A stretch of 64,000 nt of DNA from Bacilli bacterium (GCA_028691715.1 JAQUYR010000001.1:16493-80492); one strand, 5' to 3'; counted from the first letter of the stretch, positions 51,018-59,936 are shown. The notes: generated from the letters alone by a model not told the origin. Program-made: numbers and translations.

Positions 51018-52946
51018 TTATTCAACGACGTAAACTACTCCTCGCCAAAAGCTCATAAATGTTTCTAAAGGAAATTCATAATATACAAATAGCCCTTCAC
51101 CAAAACGTGAATTAATATTAGGATCATTACAGATAACATATGTTTTCCCATTTACTTGTTTATAGCCCCGAACAACAATTAAGTGTCCTCCTGTAGTATA
51201 CAGACCAGTGTTTCCCTTTATGCTTGCTCCAACAGGACCGACTGTAGCCAAATGGTATTTTAATTCATTCCAAGAATACATCCTTTGTACATAAGCATTT
51301 AGTCCAAAAGCTCCCATAGTAACAGTGTTGTATACCCAATTACCATATGTTGGATTATTATGTCCACGGTCAGCAACAAGACCTGCTATATAACGATGTT
51401 CATATAGAGGATCTTTATCAGTAAAATTAAATCCTTTGTATTTAAGAAGCATTGTTGAAGTGGTAGCACTACAAATAGAACCGCCAATTTCAGGAACCTC
51501 ATTTTGATTTAATTTAGGAACATCATAATCAACCTCAACTGGTAGATTCTCCATATTTGGGGTATATGTATAATTAGGAATATCCAAAGTAACTGCCACC
51601 AAAGAAACTTTAGGTGATTCATCAGTAGTACTATTTCTTCTCAAAGTTATTTTATATTGGAAGGCGTTTCCTTTGTAAGGATCAATCAATAAAATCTCAT
51701 CAGTATTCATTTTTACTTTTGTATCATCCTGATTATAATAGAGATTATTTCTTCCCAGTCCCCAAACACCATATGTGAAATATTTACTCCAACTAGTGCC
51801 TACTTTAACCTTTATCTGCAATTCACAAGTTGATACCGTACTAGATATCGCCGCCCATGAAGCAACAAGTTCTGTAAAGTTCTTTGTATTGAATATCAAA
51901 GATTCATAACTTCCTTCAACTGCTCCGTCAACAAGAATTAGTTTTCCCTCTTCTAACATAACATTTTCCATGTTTGTCTGACGATATGTTTCTACCCTAT
52001 CCACTAAAATATGATTTGCCATATTGACTTCTTTTTCTTCCATCATTTTCGTTTTCACCTCGAATGTTTTATCCATAGTTGTTGTTCCTGAAATTAATTG
52101 AACCCTTAAAGTTATTGTTTCTTCAGCATATGTTAAATTAACAGTTCCATTAGAAGAAATAACCTTGTCATTTGATGATGTCCATATCGCTTTTACTCCA
52201 AAGCCGTATTCACCTTTTAAATCTAGATTTGTTTCTACAATTTCTGGTATAGAGATGGTTGCCATTGCCAATTCTAATTTTTGGCTATCCGGATAAGTTT
52301 TTACCAGAATTATAAAATCCTTACTTTCAATGTACTTATCATTATCACCATAGATTAAAGTAGCTGATAAAGTTATATACAAATCAGCAGGAACATAAGA
52401 ATATTTTCCCTCACCAGAGAGAACATTCTTATCCGATGAAGCCCAAACTATTCTGACCCCGTTAATCATTGTTGGTAAAACAATATCTTCACTTACTTCT
52501 AGTGGTATTGTTAATTCATCCAGAACATTATAGAAGAGTTCTTTCTCATATGATTCAACCAACACCTGGCCAATATTTTTTTCTTCAGTAAATAAGTCTA
52601 TACTCGCTTTAACCGTGATGGTTACCCAAATATCATCCTTTTGTTGAACAACTATTCCAGCATTACTTATTGCCGGGCTATTTGTAATCCATTCCAGTTC
52701 TATATTCTTCCCTTTATAAACAACAGCAGATTCAAACTCCAAATCTGTCTTTGTTTTTTGAGGTAGAGTAATTGTTTCTAAATATTCTTTTATTAGATCC
52801 CTTGTTTCCCTCTCGTTTTTTATACTATCTTCAATATCTTCTTCATTGTCTTCATCAGGTAAATCATTATTATCAACACCACTATTAACACAGCCATTCA
52901 AAAAAATAAATCCAAGCATCAAAAAAAAGATCACAATTTTCTTCAT
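51018..52946 (-). CDS. Surface lipoprotein with bacterial Ig-like repeats and a C39-type cysteine peptidase domain
   Basis: 642 residues. A lipoprotein signal ends in FLNGC (C19). Three repeats of the atrophied bacterial Ig type follow (about 50-290; recurring pattern as in EWITNSPAIS, IVWASSDKNVLS and AIWTSSNDKVIS), then a beta-rich region. The C-terminal Peptidase_C39_2-like domain (about 470-642) has the nucleophile in GGSICSATTSTMLL, His in GGHLIVVRG and a polar residue in CNDPN. It is likely an anchored cell-surface protease or amidase-type hydrolase. It has an exceptionally structured 5' leader of about 180 bases. Confidence 0.82.
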   Translation of the reverse strand: MKKIVIFFLMLGFIFLNGCVNSGVDNNDLPDEDNEEDIEDSIKNERETRDLIKEYLETITLPQKTKTDLEFESAVVYKGKNIELEWITNSPAISNAGIVVQQKDDIWVTITVKASIDLFTEEKNIGQVLVESYEKELFYNVLDELTIPLEVSEDIVLPTMINGVRIVWASSDKNVLSGEGKYSYVPADLYITLSATLIYGDNDKYIESKDFIILVKTYPDSQKLELAMATISIPEIVETNLDLKGEYGFGVKAIWTSSNDKVISSNGTVNLTYAEETITLRVQLISGTTTMDKTFEVKTKMMEEKEVNMANHILVDRVETYRQTNMENVMLEEGKLILVDGAVEGSYESLIFNTKNFTELVASWAAISSTVSTCELQIKVKVGTSWSKYFTYGVWGLGRNNLYYNQDDTKVKMNTDEILLIDPYKGNAFQYKITLRRNSTTDESPKVSLVAVTLDIPNYTYTPNMENLPVEVDYDVPKLNQNEVPEIGGSICSATTSTMLLKYKGFNFTDKDPLYEHRYIAGLVADRGHNNPTYGNWVYNTVTMGAFGLNAYVQRMYSWNELKYHLATVGPVGASIKGNTGLYTTGGHLIVVRGYKQVNGKTYVICNDPNINSRFGEGLFVYYEFPLETFMSFWRGVVYVVE

Positions 52947-52984
52947 ACAAATTACCTCTTCACAATTGTATCACTTTTATTTAT

Positions 52985-53124
52985 AAAAAAAAAGATTTAT
53001 TTAATTTTACCCCAGAAATTAGGAAACCGAGCTTGGGTAAGCTCGGTTTAGGAAGGGGATGTTGTGAATAAATAAATTTATTCACCGCTTTATGTAGGGG
53101 ATAAGTACAATTCTTTCGAATTGC
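52985..53124 (-). ncRNA. Structured 5' leader or small RNA upstream of the C39-peptidase lipoprotein gene
   Basis: From the predicted start at 53124 the minus-strand RNA begins with a CAATTC-GAAA-GAATTG hairpin (53108-53123). A GTGAATAAAT/ATTTATTCAC hairpin follows (53064-53085), then a 9-bp AAACCGAGC/GCTCGGTTT hairpin (53024-53049). The loop of the third (TTACCC) is complementary to GGGTAA at 53007-53012, which would make a pseudoknot. Two ATCCCCT motifs flank hairpin 2. A run of nine T (52985-52993) follows, about 40 bases before the lipoprotein ATG. I cannot match it to a known RNA family; it could be a riboswitch-like attenuator or an sRNA. Confidence 0.6.
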
Positions 53125-53130
53125 GTATGT

Positions 53131-53159
53131 AGTATAGCAAGTTTTTATTAAAAAAGCAA
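53131..53159 (-). promoter_or_regulatory. Promoter of the structured leader and C39-peptidase gene
   Basis: Minus strand -35 TTGCTT (53154-53159), exact 17-base spacer, -10 TATACT (53131-53136). The predicted start at 53124 begins exactly at the first hairpin. Confidence 0.7.
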
Positions 53160-53186
53160 GTCTTTTGTGTTAATATTTTCTTTTTA

Positions 53187-53216
53187 ATGACAAATGGGCT
53201 ACTTTTGTTGTATAAT
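53187..53216 (+). promoter_or_regulatory. Promoter of the SGNH hydrolase-sigma factor operon
   Basis: -35 ATGACA (53187-53192), 18-base spacer, -10 TATAAT (53211-53216). The expected leader is only about 10 bases. Confidence 0.7.
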
Positions 53217-53231
53217 TTATGTGGTGATAAA

Positions 53232-54278
53232 ATGAATATTGGAAAAATAGATAAAAATATGCTTGATGACAAAAAAAATGAAATCGGTACCATTTGGTAT
53301 GGTCGACCAGATATTGATTATTCTGTTCATGGGTTGTATTGGTTTAAGGAGAACAACTCCTATTGTCGATTAAAAGAAGATACTTTTGTTAGTGATAATG
53401 TTAGTCAATTATCCTACCATCCTTCTGGTGCTTACTTAGCCTTTATGACCAATACGACTTCAATATCGTTGAGGGTTTCGCTTTCTTCTGCTGCATATAT
53501 GTCCCATATGAGCGCTTGTGGCCAATGTGGCTTGGATTTATATTTCTTAAACAAGGACAACTATGTCTTTTTAGCGACTACTAAAATTAATAAAGCTGAA
53601 TACGAAATAACCATTATCTCAGGAATGTCAAAAAAAATGCGCGAATACCGTTTATATTTACCAATATATACGAAATTGATCAGCATTGAAATTGGTATTG
53701 ACAGTGATGCCAATATTAATAAATGTGAAGATTTTAAGCCAGAAGCCATTGTTTGTTATGGTACTTCAATAACCCAAGGAGGTTGTGCTACTCGTCCTGG
53801 AATGAATTACTCCAGTATTTTGGGAAGACATTTAAATTACGAAATTTATAATTTAGGCTTTTCGGGAAGTGCGAAGTTAGAGGAAAATATGGCTTATCAA
53901 ATATCATTGATTAAGGAGATGAAATATTTGATTATTGAAGCGGAAGCTAATTCTGGTTATTCAGATATCCTTGAAAACAGATTGAAAGCTTTCTTAGATA
54001 TCATTGTGAAGAGCAGTAAAACAGATATTTTCATTATTTCTCACTACCCAAGACCTGATACTTTGATAAAATCTGATATCAGAAAAAAATTGCAAAAAAA
54101 CGCATTGTTTCAAAAAAATATCTGCTCTTTATATAAAAATGTTAGTTTTGTTGATGGCAAAAAACTTCTTCGTTCTTATCAATTTGAAGAAACCGTTGAT
54201 GGTACTCATTTAACAGATTTAGGTTTTTTTGCTGTTGCAAAGTTTTTTATAAAATTAATTGAAAAAAAAGGTAATTAG
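53232..54278 (+). CDS. SGNH/GDSL-type esterase with N-terminal accessory domain
   Basis: 348 residues from the ATG at 53232, preceded by GGTGATAAA; a longer frame begins upstream of the -10 box and is rejected. An N-terminal beta-rich domain (about 30-180) precedes the SGNH domain, with the nucleophile Ser in YGTSITQGG and the Asp/His pair in DGTHLTDLG. The block-III Asn region is replaced by EAEANSGY. It resembles carbohydrate or lipid esterases of the SGNH_hydro_3 group. There is no signal peptide. First gene before the ECF sigma gene. Confidence 0.8.
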   Translation: MNIGKIDKNMLDDKKNEIGTIWYGRPDIDYSVHGLYWFKENNSYCRLKEDTFVSDNVSQLSYHPSGAYLAFMTNTTSISLRVSLSSAAYMSHMSACGQCGLDLYFLNKDNYVFLATTKINKAEYEITIISGMSKKMREYRLYLPIYTKLISIEIGIDSDANINKCEDFKPEAIVCYGTSITQGGCATRPGMNYSSILGRHLNYEIYNLGFSGSAKLEENMAYQISLIKEMKYLIIEAEANSGYSDILENRLKAFLDIIVKSSKTDIFIISHYPRPDTLIKSDIRKKLQKNALFQKNICSLYKNVSFVDGKKLLRSYQFEETVDGTHLTDLGFFAVAKFFIKLIEKKGN

Positions 54279-54313
54279 TTTGTTTAATAAGTGAGCAAAC
54301 GGAAAGGCAATTT

Positions 54314-54820
54314 ATGAATGCTCGAGAACTGGACAATTATATTAATTTATATTTATCTGGACAGGAAGATGCTTTTGATGTTATATACTATGAAACTCAA
54401 AAAACAGTATATTTATCAATATATAATATTATCAAAGATAGAAGCCTAATTGAAGACATTATGCAAGATACCTATCTTAAAGCTATAAACTCAATTGAAT
54501 ACTACAAAAAAGGGACCAATTTTCAAGCTTGGATTTCAACAATTGCTAGAAATCAAGCTATCAATGTTTATAATAAGCGTAAGAAGGAAACTTTGGTCGA
54601 TCCTGTTGATAATATAAAATTCTTTGAAAGTCCTGTTGAGAAAAATAGTTTACTTGAAAAGGCTCTAAAAGTTTTGGACGGTTTAGAAAAAGATATCATT
54701 GTTTACCATATAGTTCTCAATTTTAAATTTCAAGACATTGCCAATATTTTAGAAATTCCTTTAAGTACTGTTTTCTTTATGTATAAAAAGGCACTTTCAA
54801 AAATTAAAAAAGAGGTGTAA
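54314..54820 (+). CDS. ECF-type RNA polymerase sigma factor
   Basis: 168 residues. Region 2 includes YNIIKDRSLIEDIMQDTYLKAI and NFQAWISTIARNQAINVYNKRKK; region 4 has FQDIANILEIPLSTVFFMYKKALSKIK, a helix-turn-helix for the -35 element. There is no region 3, as in group IV sigma factors. The next gene, 4 bases on, encodes a membrane protein likely to be its anti-sigma. The regulon is unknown. Start follows GGAAAGGCAATTT. Confidence 0.92.
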   Translation: MNARELDNYINLYLSGQEDAFDVIYYETQKTVYLSIYNIIKDRSLIEDIMQDTYLKAINSIEYYKKGTNFQAWISTIARNQAINVYNKRKKETLVDPVDNIKFFESPVEKNSLLEKALKVLDGLEKDIIVYHIVLNFKFQDIANILEIPLSTVFFMYKKALSKIKKEV

Positions 54821-54824
54821 TACC

Positions 54825-55445
54825 ATGAAAATTAAAAAATTTAAAAATATTGTTAGTGCTGAGAAAATAGATATTCCCGATATTTTTGAGAAAATCAAAC
54901 CTATTGCTTATGCAAAAAAAGTTCCTGCTCTAGCAACTATTAAACCATCATATAGAAAAAGAATCATCTTTGCTTCTTTGGTAACAGTAACCTGCGCTTT
55001 TCTATTGATTTTCTTTGTTCCTGGAGGCTTAAAGGAAGTAATTGATTTTGATCCTATGAATACAGAATCATCTTTGGATGATCCTACACTAGACCCCAAC
55101 GTTCCCAAAGATAGTGAAAACGAAAGCGAAGATCCAGAAGTTCCAACCGATAACCCCAGAACATATCAACAGGATTATTATTATTCCTTGTTTAATAGTA
55201 TTGGTAGTGAAGTAGAACCATCAGATAGTGAGGGTGTTGTTTTGACCGAAGAGCAAAAAGAGACAGTCTTACCTCCTTCAGTTTTTTACGCTATGTATGA
55301 TATAATCATCACTTCTGGAATTACCGATTATGATATGGTTATCAATGATCTAATCGCCTGGGGTAAAGATTATTCTTATGATGCCACCTATTTTCACGAT
55401 AACAATGATAAGATCTTATATGTTTATGATTTACTAATTGGATAA
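54825..55445 (+). CDS. Single-pass membrane protein, probable anti-sigma factor
   Basis: 206 residues. A cytoplasmic basic N-terminus of about 45 residues, one membrane helix (about 49-67, FASLVTVTCAFLLIFFVPGG), an acidic Pro-rich linker (about 80-113, with DDPTLDPNVPKDSENESE) and a C-terminal globular domain. There is no zinc-type HxxxCxxC anti-sigma motif. The role is inferred from its position directly after the sigma gene and its topology. Start after GAGGTGTAATACC. Confidence 0.65.
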   Translation: MKIKKFKNIVSAEKIDIPDIFEKIKPIAYAKKVPALATIKPSYRKRIIFASLVTVTCAFLLIFFVPGGLKEVIDFDPMNTESSLDDPTLDPNVPKDSENESEDPEVPTDNPRTYQQDYYYSLFNSIGSEVEPSDSEGVVLTEEQKETVLPPSVFYAMYDIIITSGITDYDMVINDLIAWGKDYSYDATYFHDNNDKILYVYDLLIG

Positions 55446-55461
55446 TTTGATATCATGTGTT

Positions 55462-55485
55462 AAAGGGCTTATAAACAGCCCTTTT
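55462..55485 (+). terminator. Terminator of the SGNH-sigma-antisigma operon
   Basis: AAAGGGC/GCCCTTT stem with a 9-base loop, followed by TCATTTTG, 17 bases past the stop. Confidence 0.85.
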
Positions 55486-55504
55486 CATTTTGTTATAAAT
55501 TAAA

Positions 55505-55531
55505 AACCTCTTAAGTTTTACTTAAGAGGTT
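55505..55531 (-). terminator. Terminator after the giant lipoprotein gene
   Basis: AACCTCTTAAG/CTTAAGAGGTT stem of 11 pairs with a 5-base loop, followed on the minus strand by TTTTAATTT. Confidence 0.9.
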
Positions 55532-55535
55532 AATT

Positions 55536-58094
55536 TTATTTAGTATAGATTAGATAAGATTCTGCTTGGTAAATGCTTATTTCCAAGACATTTAAATACT
55601 CTTGTAAAGTATATGTATCATATCTGAATGTAAATTCATAATTCAATTGATCTTTATAAAAAGTTCTAGCAACGTTATATATAGTACCAAGTTCAGCTGA
55701 TAAAGGAACATATATATCATCGATAACAGTCATTTCATCCTCTGTAAGTAATGTAGTATCTTCATCAGCAAGATAAAGTTGAATTTCTTCAAGTGTAGGA
55801 ATTATTCTTTCTCCTTCATCACCAATTCTAGTCATATCATAACATTTAATATTAATATATATTTGATATCCATCTTCACTCTTAATATATTTTGGATCCT
55901 CAGAAGTTCCATATATTTCCGGCTCTTCTGATTCTGGATTCTTATCCCAAATATATTTGGCAGCAGCATCGATTTCTTCTCCATATGTTCCGCCAGCAAA
56001 GACATCTAGATCTATGCTATAAATTTTTATACCAGCAGTTTTATACTTAGACATCTCTATTCCCGCAAAACTTGAATTTGCTGGGCTGGTTTCATCGCCT
56101 AATAGATATGGGGCAATGTTATAGGCGTAAATAAGAGCATTAATGTTTTCTTCATAATTTGCTGGATTAATTTCAATATACTTTAATATTTCTAGATAGA
56201 ATTCTTCGACTAAAGCTTTTTGCTCATCTGTCCAAGTGCTTGGATCGGTTCCCCTCTCATCAGCACCTTCGTAAGTAATTAGAACAGTCCAGGCGTCAAC
56301 CTTGAAATATGTATCGGCAATCTCTTGCATTTTTTCCTTGAAATATCTCCATAAGTCAGAATCTTCGCTGACACCAGTTAGGTCACTCGTGTTATTGATA
56401 TAGGTATTCATCAAGTCACGGCGTAAATATAACAAGGCTAATTCTTTTTCTGTTCTAACACCATATGCCTCCATTAGGAAGTTTTCCCATCCATAACTTG
56501 CTGGATATCCATATTGTGTATAATCATCAGATAAGAAATTATCCTTTTCCAAAGCGACATCGGAAACCATTGCTTCCCAAACATCTTCATTAAGAACTCT
56601 TTTACTATCATCATCTGTTTTCATCTGTAAATCATATACATTATTAATATTTAAATCATATAAAAAGTTGTGATAATTTACAAGTTCTATAGCTACATAT
56701 GGCCCATATGAATAATCTAAATCCAAAAACATCTGTTCTTTTGTATACATACCGATTAATGCTGAATTATCGTTTTTATCAGTAATGTCCATAACAGCTA
56801 CATATGTTTCATGATTCCTTGCAGCTTCAGTTACTTTCTTATCAAAAAGATTGTTGTATGAATACTGTATATAACCATCATATATTACTAGATTGTGTAG
56901 CCATCTAATATATGCCATTTCTTCGTCAATCTCGCCATCAGTCAAATCTTCCATTACCATTTCTGATACAATGCCTTCTTTAGCTTCTTCGTATGTGATT
57001 GGCTCGATTTCTTTGATATTCAATATAAGATAATTTACATCGTTAAAGACTTGAACTCTTGGAGTATACCAACTCGCATTCTCAACACTATTATCAGTAG
57101 TATATGATGACATAGTGTTAATATATGTTGATAAGTCACTACTAAGTTGTGTTAATTCTTTTCCAGTATAATATAGTTGACTACTGGTGTCCTCAGTATT
57201 AAAGACTATTTTATCATCAACAATATTGTAGTCAGTGCCTTCTTCTATTTCAAGGACTGTTTGAGCATCAGCTTTCTTAACCATTGTTTTATTATATAAA
57301 TCAATGAATACCTGGGTTATTTCCTTTGTTGTAGCCACATTCCCTGTTTCATCGTTGATCCATTTGTTGTAATCACCTTCAACAGAGCTATCTGCAGGGC
57401 TTATTGTATATCCAAGTTGAGCTAAAGTATTCTCAATTTCTAGATAGCTGTTAAAAGGAATTATTATGCTCCAGAAAGAGCTAAGATAATTTTCTTTATA
57501 AAAAGTTTTCTTTTCTCCTTCAGTAAAAGGATCAGCCTGTTTTAACAGAGTATAATAATCAGTTACACACTTATATTTAGCAAGTTTTAAATGGTGATAT
57601 TCTATTAAATCATCAAATTTTCGATAACCATGGCTATAAGAATCAAGAAGATAATTCTTTTGAAGAATTTCCATAACCTCTTCATCAGTATAATTAGCCG
57701 TTCCATCAGTAAAATAATAAGCAATCATATCATCAATAATTTCTTCATCAGTAACTTGATCCCAGTAAGTGATATCGCTAATGTCTAAAAATTCTTCGCT
57801 TGTCTTAGATAGTTTCTTATAAAGATCTCTTTTACTGAAATTTTTCAAAATTGTTTTATCCGACCAATTAATGACAGCATCAATTCCCGCTTGATTGCGC
57901 AAATTAATATACATTTCATCAACAGTAATATCATATGATAAAGTTCCTTGCTTTACTGTCATATAAGTCTCTTGACCTTCAGCAAGAATTTGTTCTGGAT
58001 TATCTTCTATTTCAGGAGTAGGTTTGCATCCATCGCAACCAGCCATACAAAAGATTCCTAATATTGTGATTATTAATAATAAAATTTTTTTCAT
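55536..58094 (-). CDS. Very large lipoprotein of unknown function
   Basis: 852 residues from the ATG at 58094 (AAGGAG nine bases before). A lipoprotein signal ends in CMAGC. The mature protein is acidic, rich in Asp, Glu, Tyr and Asn, and mainly helical, with no recognisable catalytic motif. The length and the helix-rich layout with N-terminal YMTVKQGTLSYDITVDEMYINLR recall SurA/PrsA-type N-terminal foldase domains, but no parvulin domain is clear. The gene follows the DUF2779 gene by 36 bases and shares its promoter. Its function is not assigned. Confidence 0.75.
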   Translation of the reverse strand: MKKILLLIITILGIFCMAGCDGCKPTPEIEDNPEQILAEGQETYMTVKQGTLSYDITVDEMYINLRNQAGIDAVINWSDKTILKNFSKRDLYKKLSKTSEEFLDISDITYWDQVTDEEIIDDMIAYYFTDGTANYTDEEVMEILQKNYLLDSYSHGYRKFDDLIEYHHLKLAKYKCVTDYYTLLKQADPFTEGEKKTFYKENYLSSFWSIIIPFNSYLEIENTLAQLGYTISPADSSVEGDYNKWINDETGNVATTKEITQVFIDLYNKTMVKKADAQTVLEIEEGTDYNIVDDKIVFNTEDTSSQLYYTGKELTQLSSDLSTYINTMSSYTTDNSVENASWYTPRVQVFNDVNYLILNIKEIEPITYEEAKEGIVSEMVMEDLTDGEIDEEMAYIRWLHNLVIYDGYIQYSYNNLFDKKVTEAARNHETYVAVMDITDKNDNSALIGMYTKEQMFLDLDYSYGPYVAIELVNYHNFLYDLNINNVYDLQMKTDDDSKRVLNEDVWEAMVSDVALEKDNFLSDDYTQYGYPASYGWENFLMEAYGVRTEKELALLYLRRDLMNTYINNTSDLTGVSEDSDLWRYFKEKMQEIADTYFKVDAWTVLITYEGADERGTDPSTWTDEQKALVEEFYLEILKYIEINPANYEENINALIYAYNIAPYLLGDETSPANSSFAGIEMSKYKTAGIKIYSIDLDVFAGGTYGEEIDAAAKYIWDKNPESEEPEIYGTSEDPKYIKSEDGYQIYINIKCYDMTRIGDEGERIIPTLEEIQLYLADEDTTLLTEDEMTVIDDIYVPLSAELGTIYNVARTFYKDQLNYEFTFRYDTYTLQEYLNVLEISIYQAESYLIYTK

Positions 58095-58130
58095 CGTCAC
58101 TCGCTCCTTATTTGGGTTCAATACACCCGC

Positions 58131-59936
58131 TTATACTCCACATTTTTTTCTTATGCCCGCCAATACGACCACCATTGACCACGTATCCTGCGAACAATAA
58201 GTTATTAATTCTTGTCTTAATTCCTCTATTTTTTCTCTGTCTAAAACTTTAAATCGGGAATAAGCTACTATTGCTTCTGTTCCATTAGCAATTACTAAGT
58301 CCTTATATGATAAATTAGAGAAAAGTGGTAGAACTTTTTTTATCGAATAACTTCCATGAAGCCCGTTATGATAATAGTTAACTCTCTTGCTTTCTCTTTC
58401 ATCGAAACCCAGTGCCTGATATAAAGAAGATCTACTCTTAACAATATCCATCAAATCAAAGATGCTATCATTTATCTTTTGTAACTCTTTTTCATACTTT
58501 GGAAATATTTTGCTCAGCTCGCTTATCCTTGTATACTCATAGCTTTTATTATAAACCAGAACACTTCCACCATTTGTCAAGTCTATGAGTCTTATTAATT
58601 CCTTGACTAATTCTTCTCGGCAGTCATTGAAATCCTTTGCTAGAAAGGAATAACGATCTTTTATAAAGTCACATTCACCTGGTTTTTTTTCAATATGTAA
58701 AGAAAATTGGAATAAAGATTGAGAATAGGGATTTTCTCCAAAAAACCTTGGTAATGGTCCAGGAAAGCCTTCAAAATCCAAATGATATATCGGATAACGA
58801 AGTTCATCTAATCCCAACAATATTTTTCTTTCGTCAATATACTCACAATTTCTATCAAAACAGTCTCTTTGTATCAGTTTATTATCATCTTTTAACCAAG
58901 TATATGGAACATCGCCTAGACTATAATACTCTAAATTAATCATTTTTTCAAGAGAATATTTATTTTTATCTTCGTCGATAAACTCCTTTTTCCCAATTGT
59001 TTCCAAAATGGAGCCACTCTCTTTAAGTCTTTTCCAGCATACAGGAAAATAATGGCATTCATCAGTCTTCTTTACTCGACAATCAGGAACCATTTTATAT
59101 GGTGTAAGCTTGCATTCTTCGATATATCTAACAATCTTCTGTCTGTTTTTTTCAATCTCTGGTAAATATTGAGATGTAACTTCTGTTAGATCGATAAAGC
59201 AAATCAAATTTTCTCCATTTATCTGATTATAAATAGCATTCCCATTATCGTATTTGCCATCAAAAACATACTTGTTATTTAATACAGCTAGATAATACTT
59301 ATAATTTTTATTCTCAGCCCTCTTATCACTGTTTTCAATGATATATCTCTCAATAGCAATATCAAAAACATACTTGCCAACTTCGTTATAGCGATCAAAA
59401 AGTTTCTCATATGAAGATAACAATTTCTCACTATCCTCAAAATTATTCCTGATTTTCAAAACTCCATCATCATCAATAAACAAACTGAAAAATTCTTTTT
59501 TTTCAGTATAACCCATTTTTCTGAACTTCGAAGTTGTCGTTGCTTTTACTTCAATTACTATCGCTTCATTCTCATTTTCAAAATAACCATCTAAATAACT
59601 ATAATATGTGTGCCCCTTTTCATCAGTGAATGAAAACTTCATCTGATCTTTTGTTGATTCCTTATATTCAAAATGACCATCGAATGTTTTATTTGCCTGG
59701 ATAATTGCTTCTCTTTCAACATCTTTGTAAAAATCAAGCATTGCTTCAGTTTGAGCATCAACTTTAAATAATTCATCTCCTGTTTCAAAATCAAACATCG
59801 ACGATAAAATGTCGATGATATCATCTTCCTCGTAATCCCCGATTTCACTATCAAGCTTCTTTAAATATATTTGATCCAGCGGGTAATACCTATGGCATTT
59901 TGTATATTTTTTAAACTGCGTCTTCGAAATGTTCAT
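58131..59936 (-). CDS. DUF2779 protein: Cas4-like PD-(D/E)XK region joined to a DnaQ-like exonuclease region
   Basis: 601 residues. The N-terminal half begins KTQFKKYTKCHRYYPL. It has an Asp in SYLDGYF, EVK in VIEVKATT (PD-(D/E)XK pattern) and later cysteines in DECHYFPVCW, the Cys arrangement of Cas4/AddB-like Fe-S nucleases. The C-terminal half is DUF2779 with LDFEGFPGPLPRF (DxE) and YCSQDTWSM, fitting a DEDD-type RNase H-fold nuclease. DUF2779 proteins are common in Mollicutes and relatives; their biological role is unknown. No cas genes are nearby. Promoter at 59966-59994. Confidence 0.8.
   Translation of the reverse strand: MNISKTQFKKYTKCHRYYPLDQIYLKKLDSEIGDYEEDDIIDILSSMFDFETGDELFKVDAQTEAMLDFYKDVEREAIIQANKTFDGHFEYKESTKDQMKFSFTDEKGHTYYSYLDGYFENENEAIVIEVKATTTSKFRKMGYTEKKEFFSLFIDDDGVLKIRNNFEDSEKLLSSYEKLFDRYNEVGKYVFDIAIERYIIENSDKRAENKNYKYYLAVLNNKYVFDGKYDNGNAIYNQINGENLICFIDLTEVTSQYLPEIEKNRQKIVRYIEECKLTPYKMVPDCRVKKTDECHYFPVCWKRLKESGSILETIGKKEFIDEDKNKYSLEKMINLEYYSLGDVPYTWLKDDNKLIQRDCFDRNCEYIDERKILLGLDELRYPIYHLDFEGFPGPLPRFFGENPYSQSLFQFSLHIEKKPGECDFIKDRYSFLAKDFNDCREELVKELIRLIDLTNGGSVLVYNKSYEYTRISELSKIFPKYEKELQKINDSIFDLMDIVKSRSSLYQALGFDERESKRVNYYHNGLHGSYSIKKVLPLFSNLSYKDLVIANGTEAIVAYSRFKVLDREKIEELRQELITYCSQDTWSMVVVLAGIRKKCGV

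Noticed and set aside
52985..53124. SRP RNA, tmRNA, RNase P RNA or 6S RNA
   Set aside because: The SRP GGAAGG-type loop, tmRNA tag frame and RNase P core motifs are absent, and the fold lacks the long bubble of 6S RNA.
58131..59936. Cas4 of a CRISPR system
   Set aside because: Only the N-terminal fold is Cas4-like; no cas genes or repeat-spacer array were found in the window.
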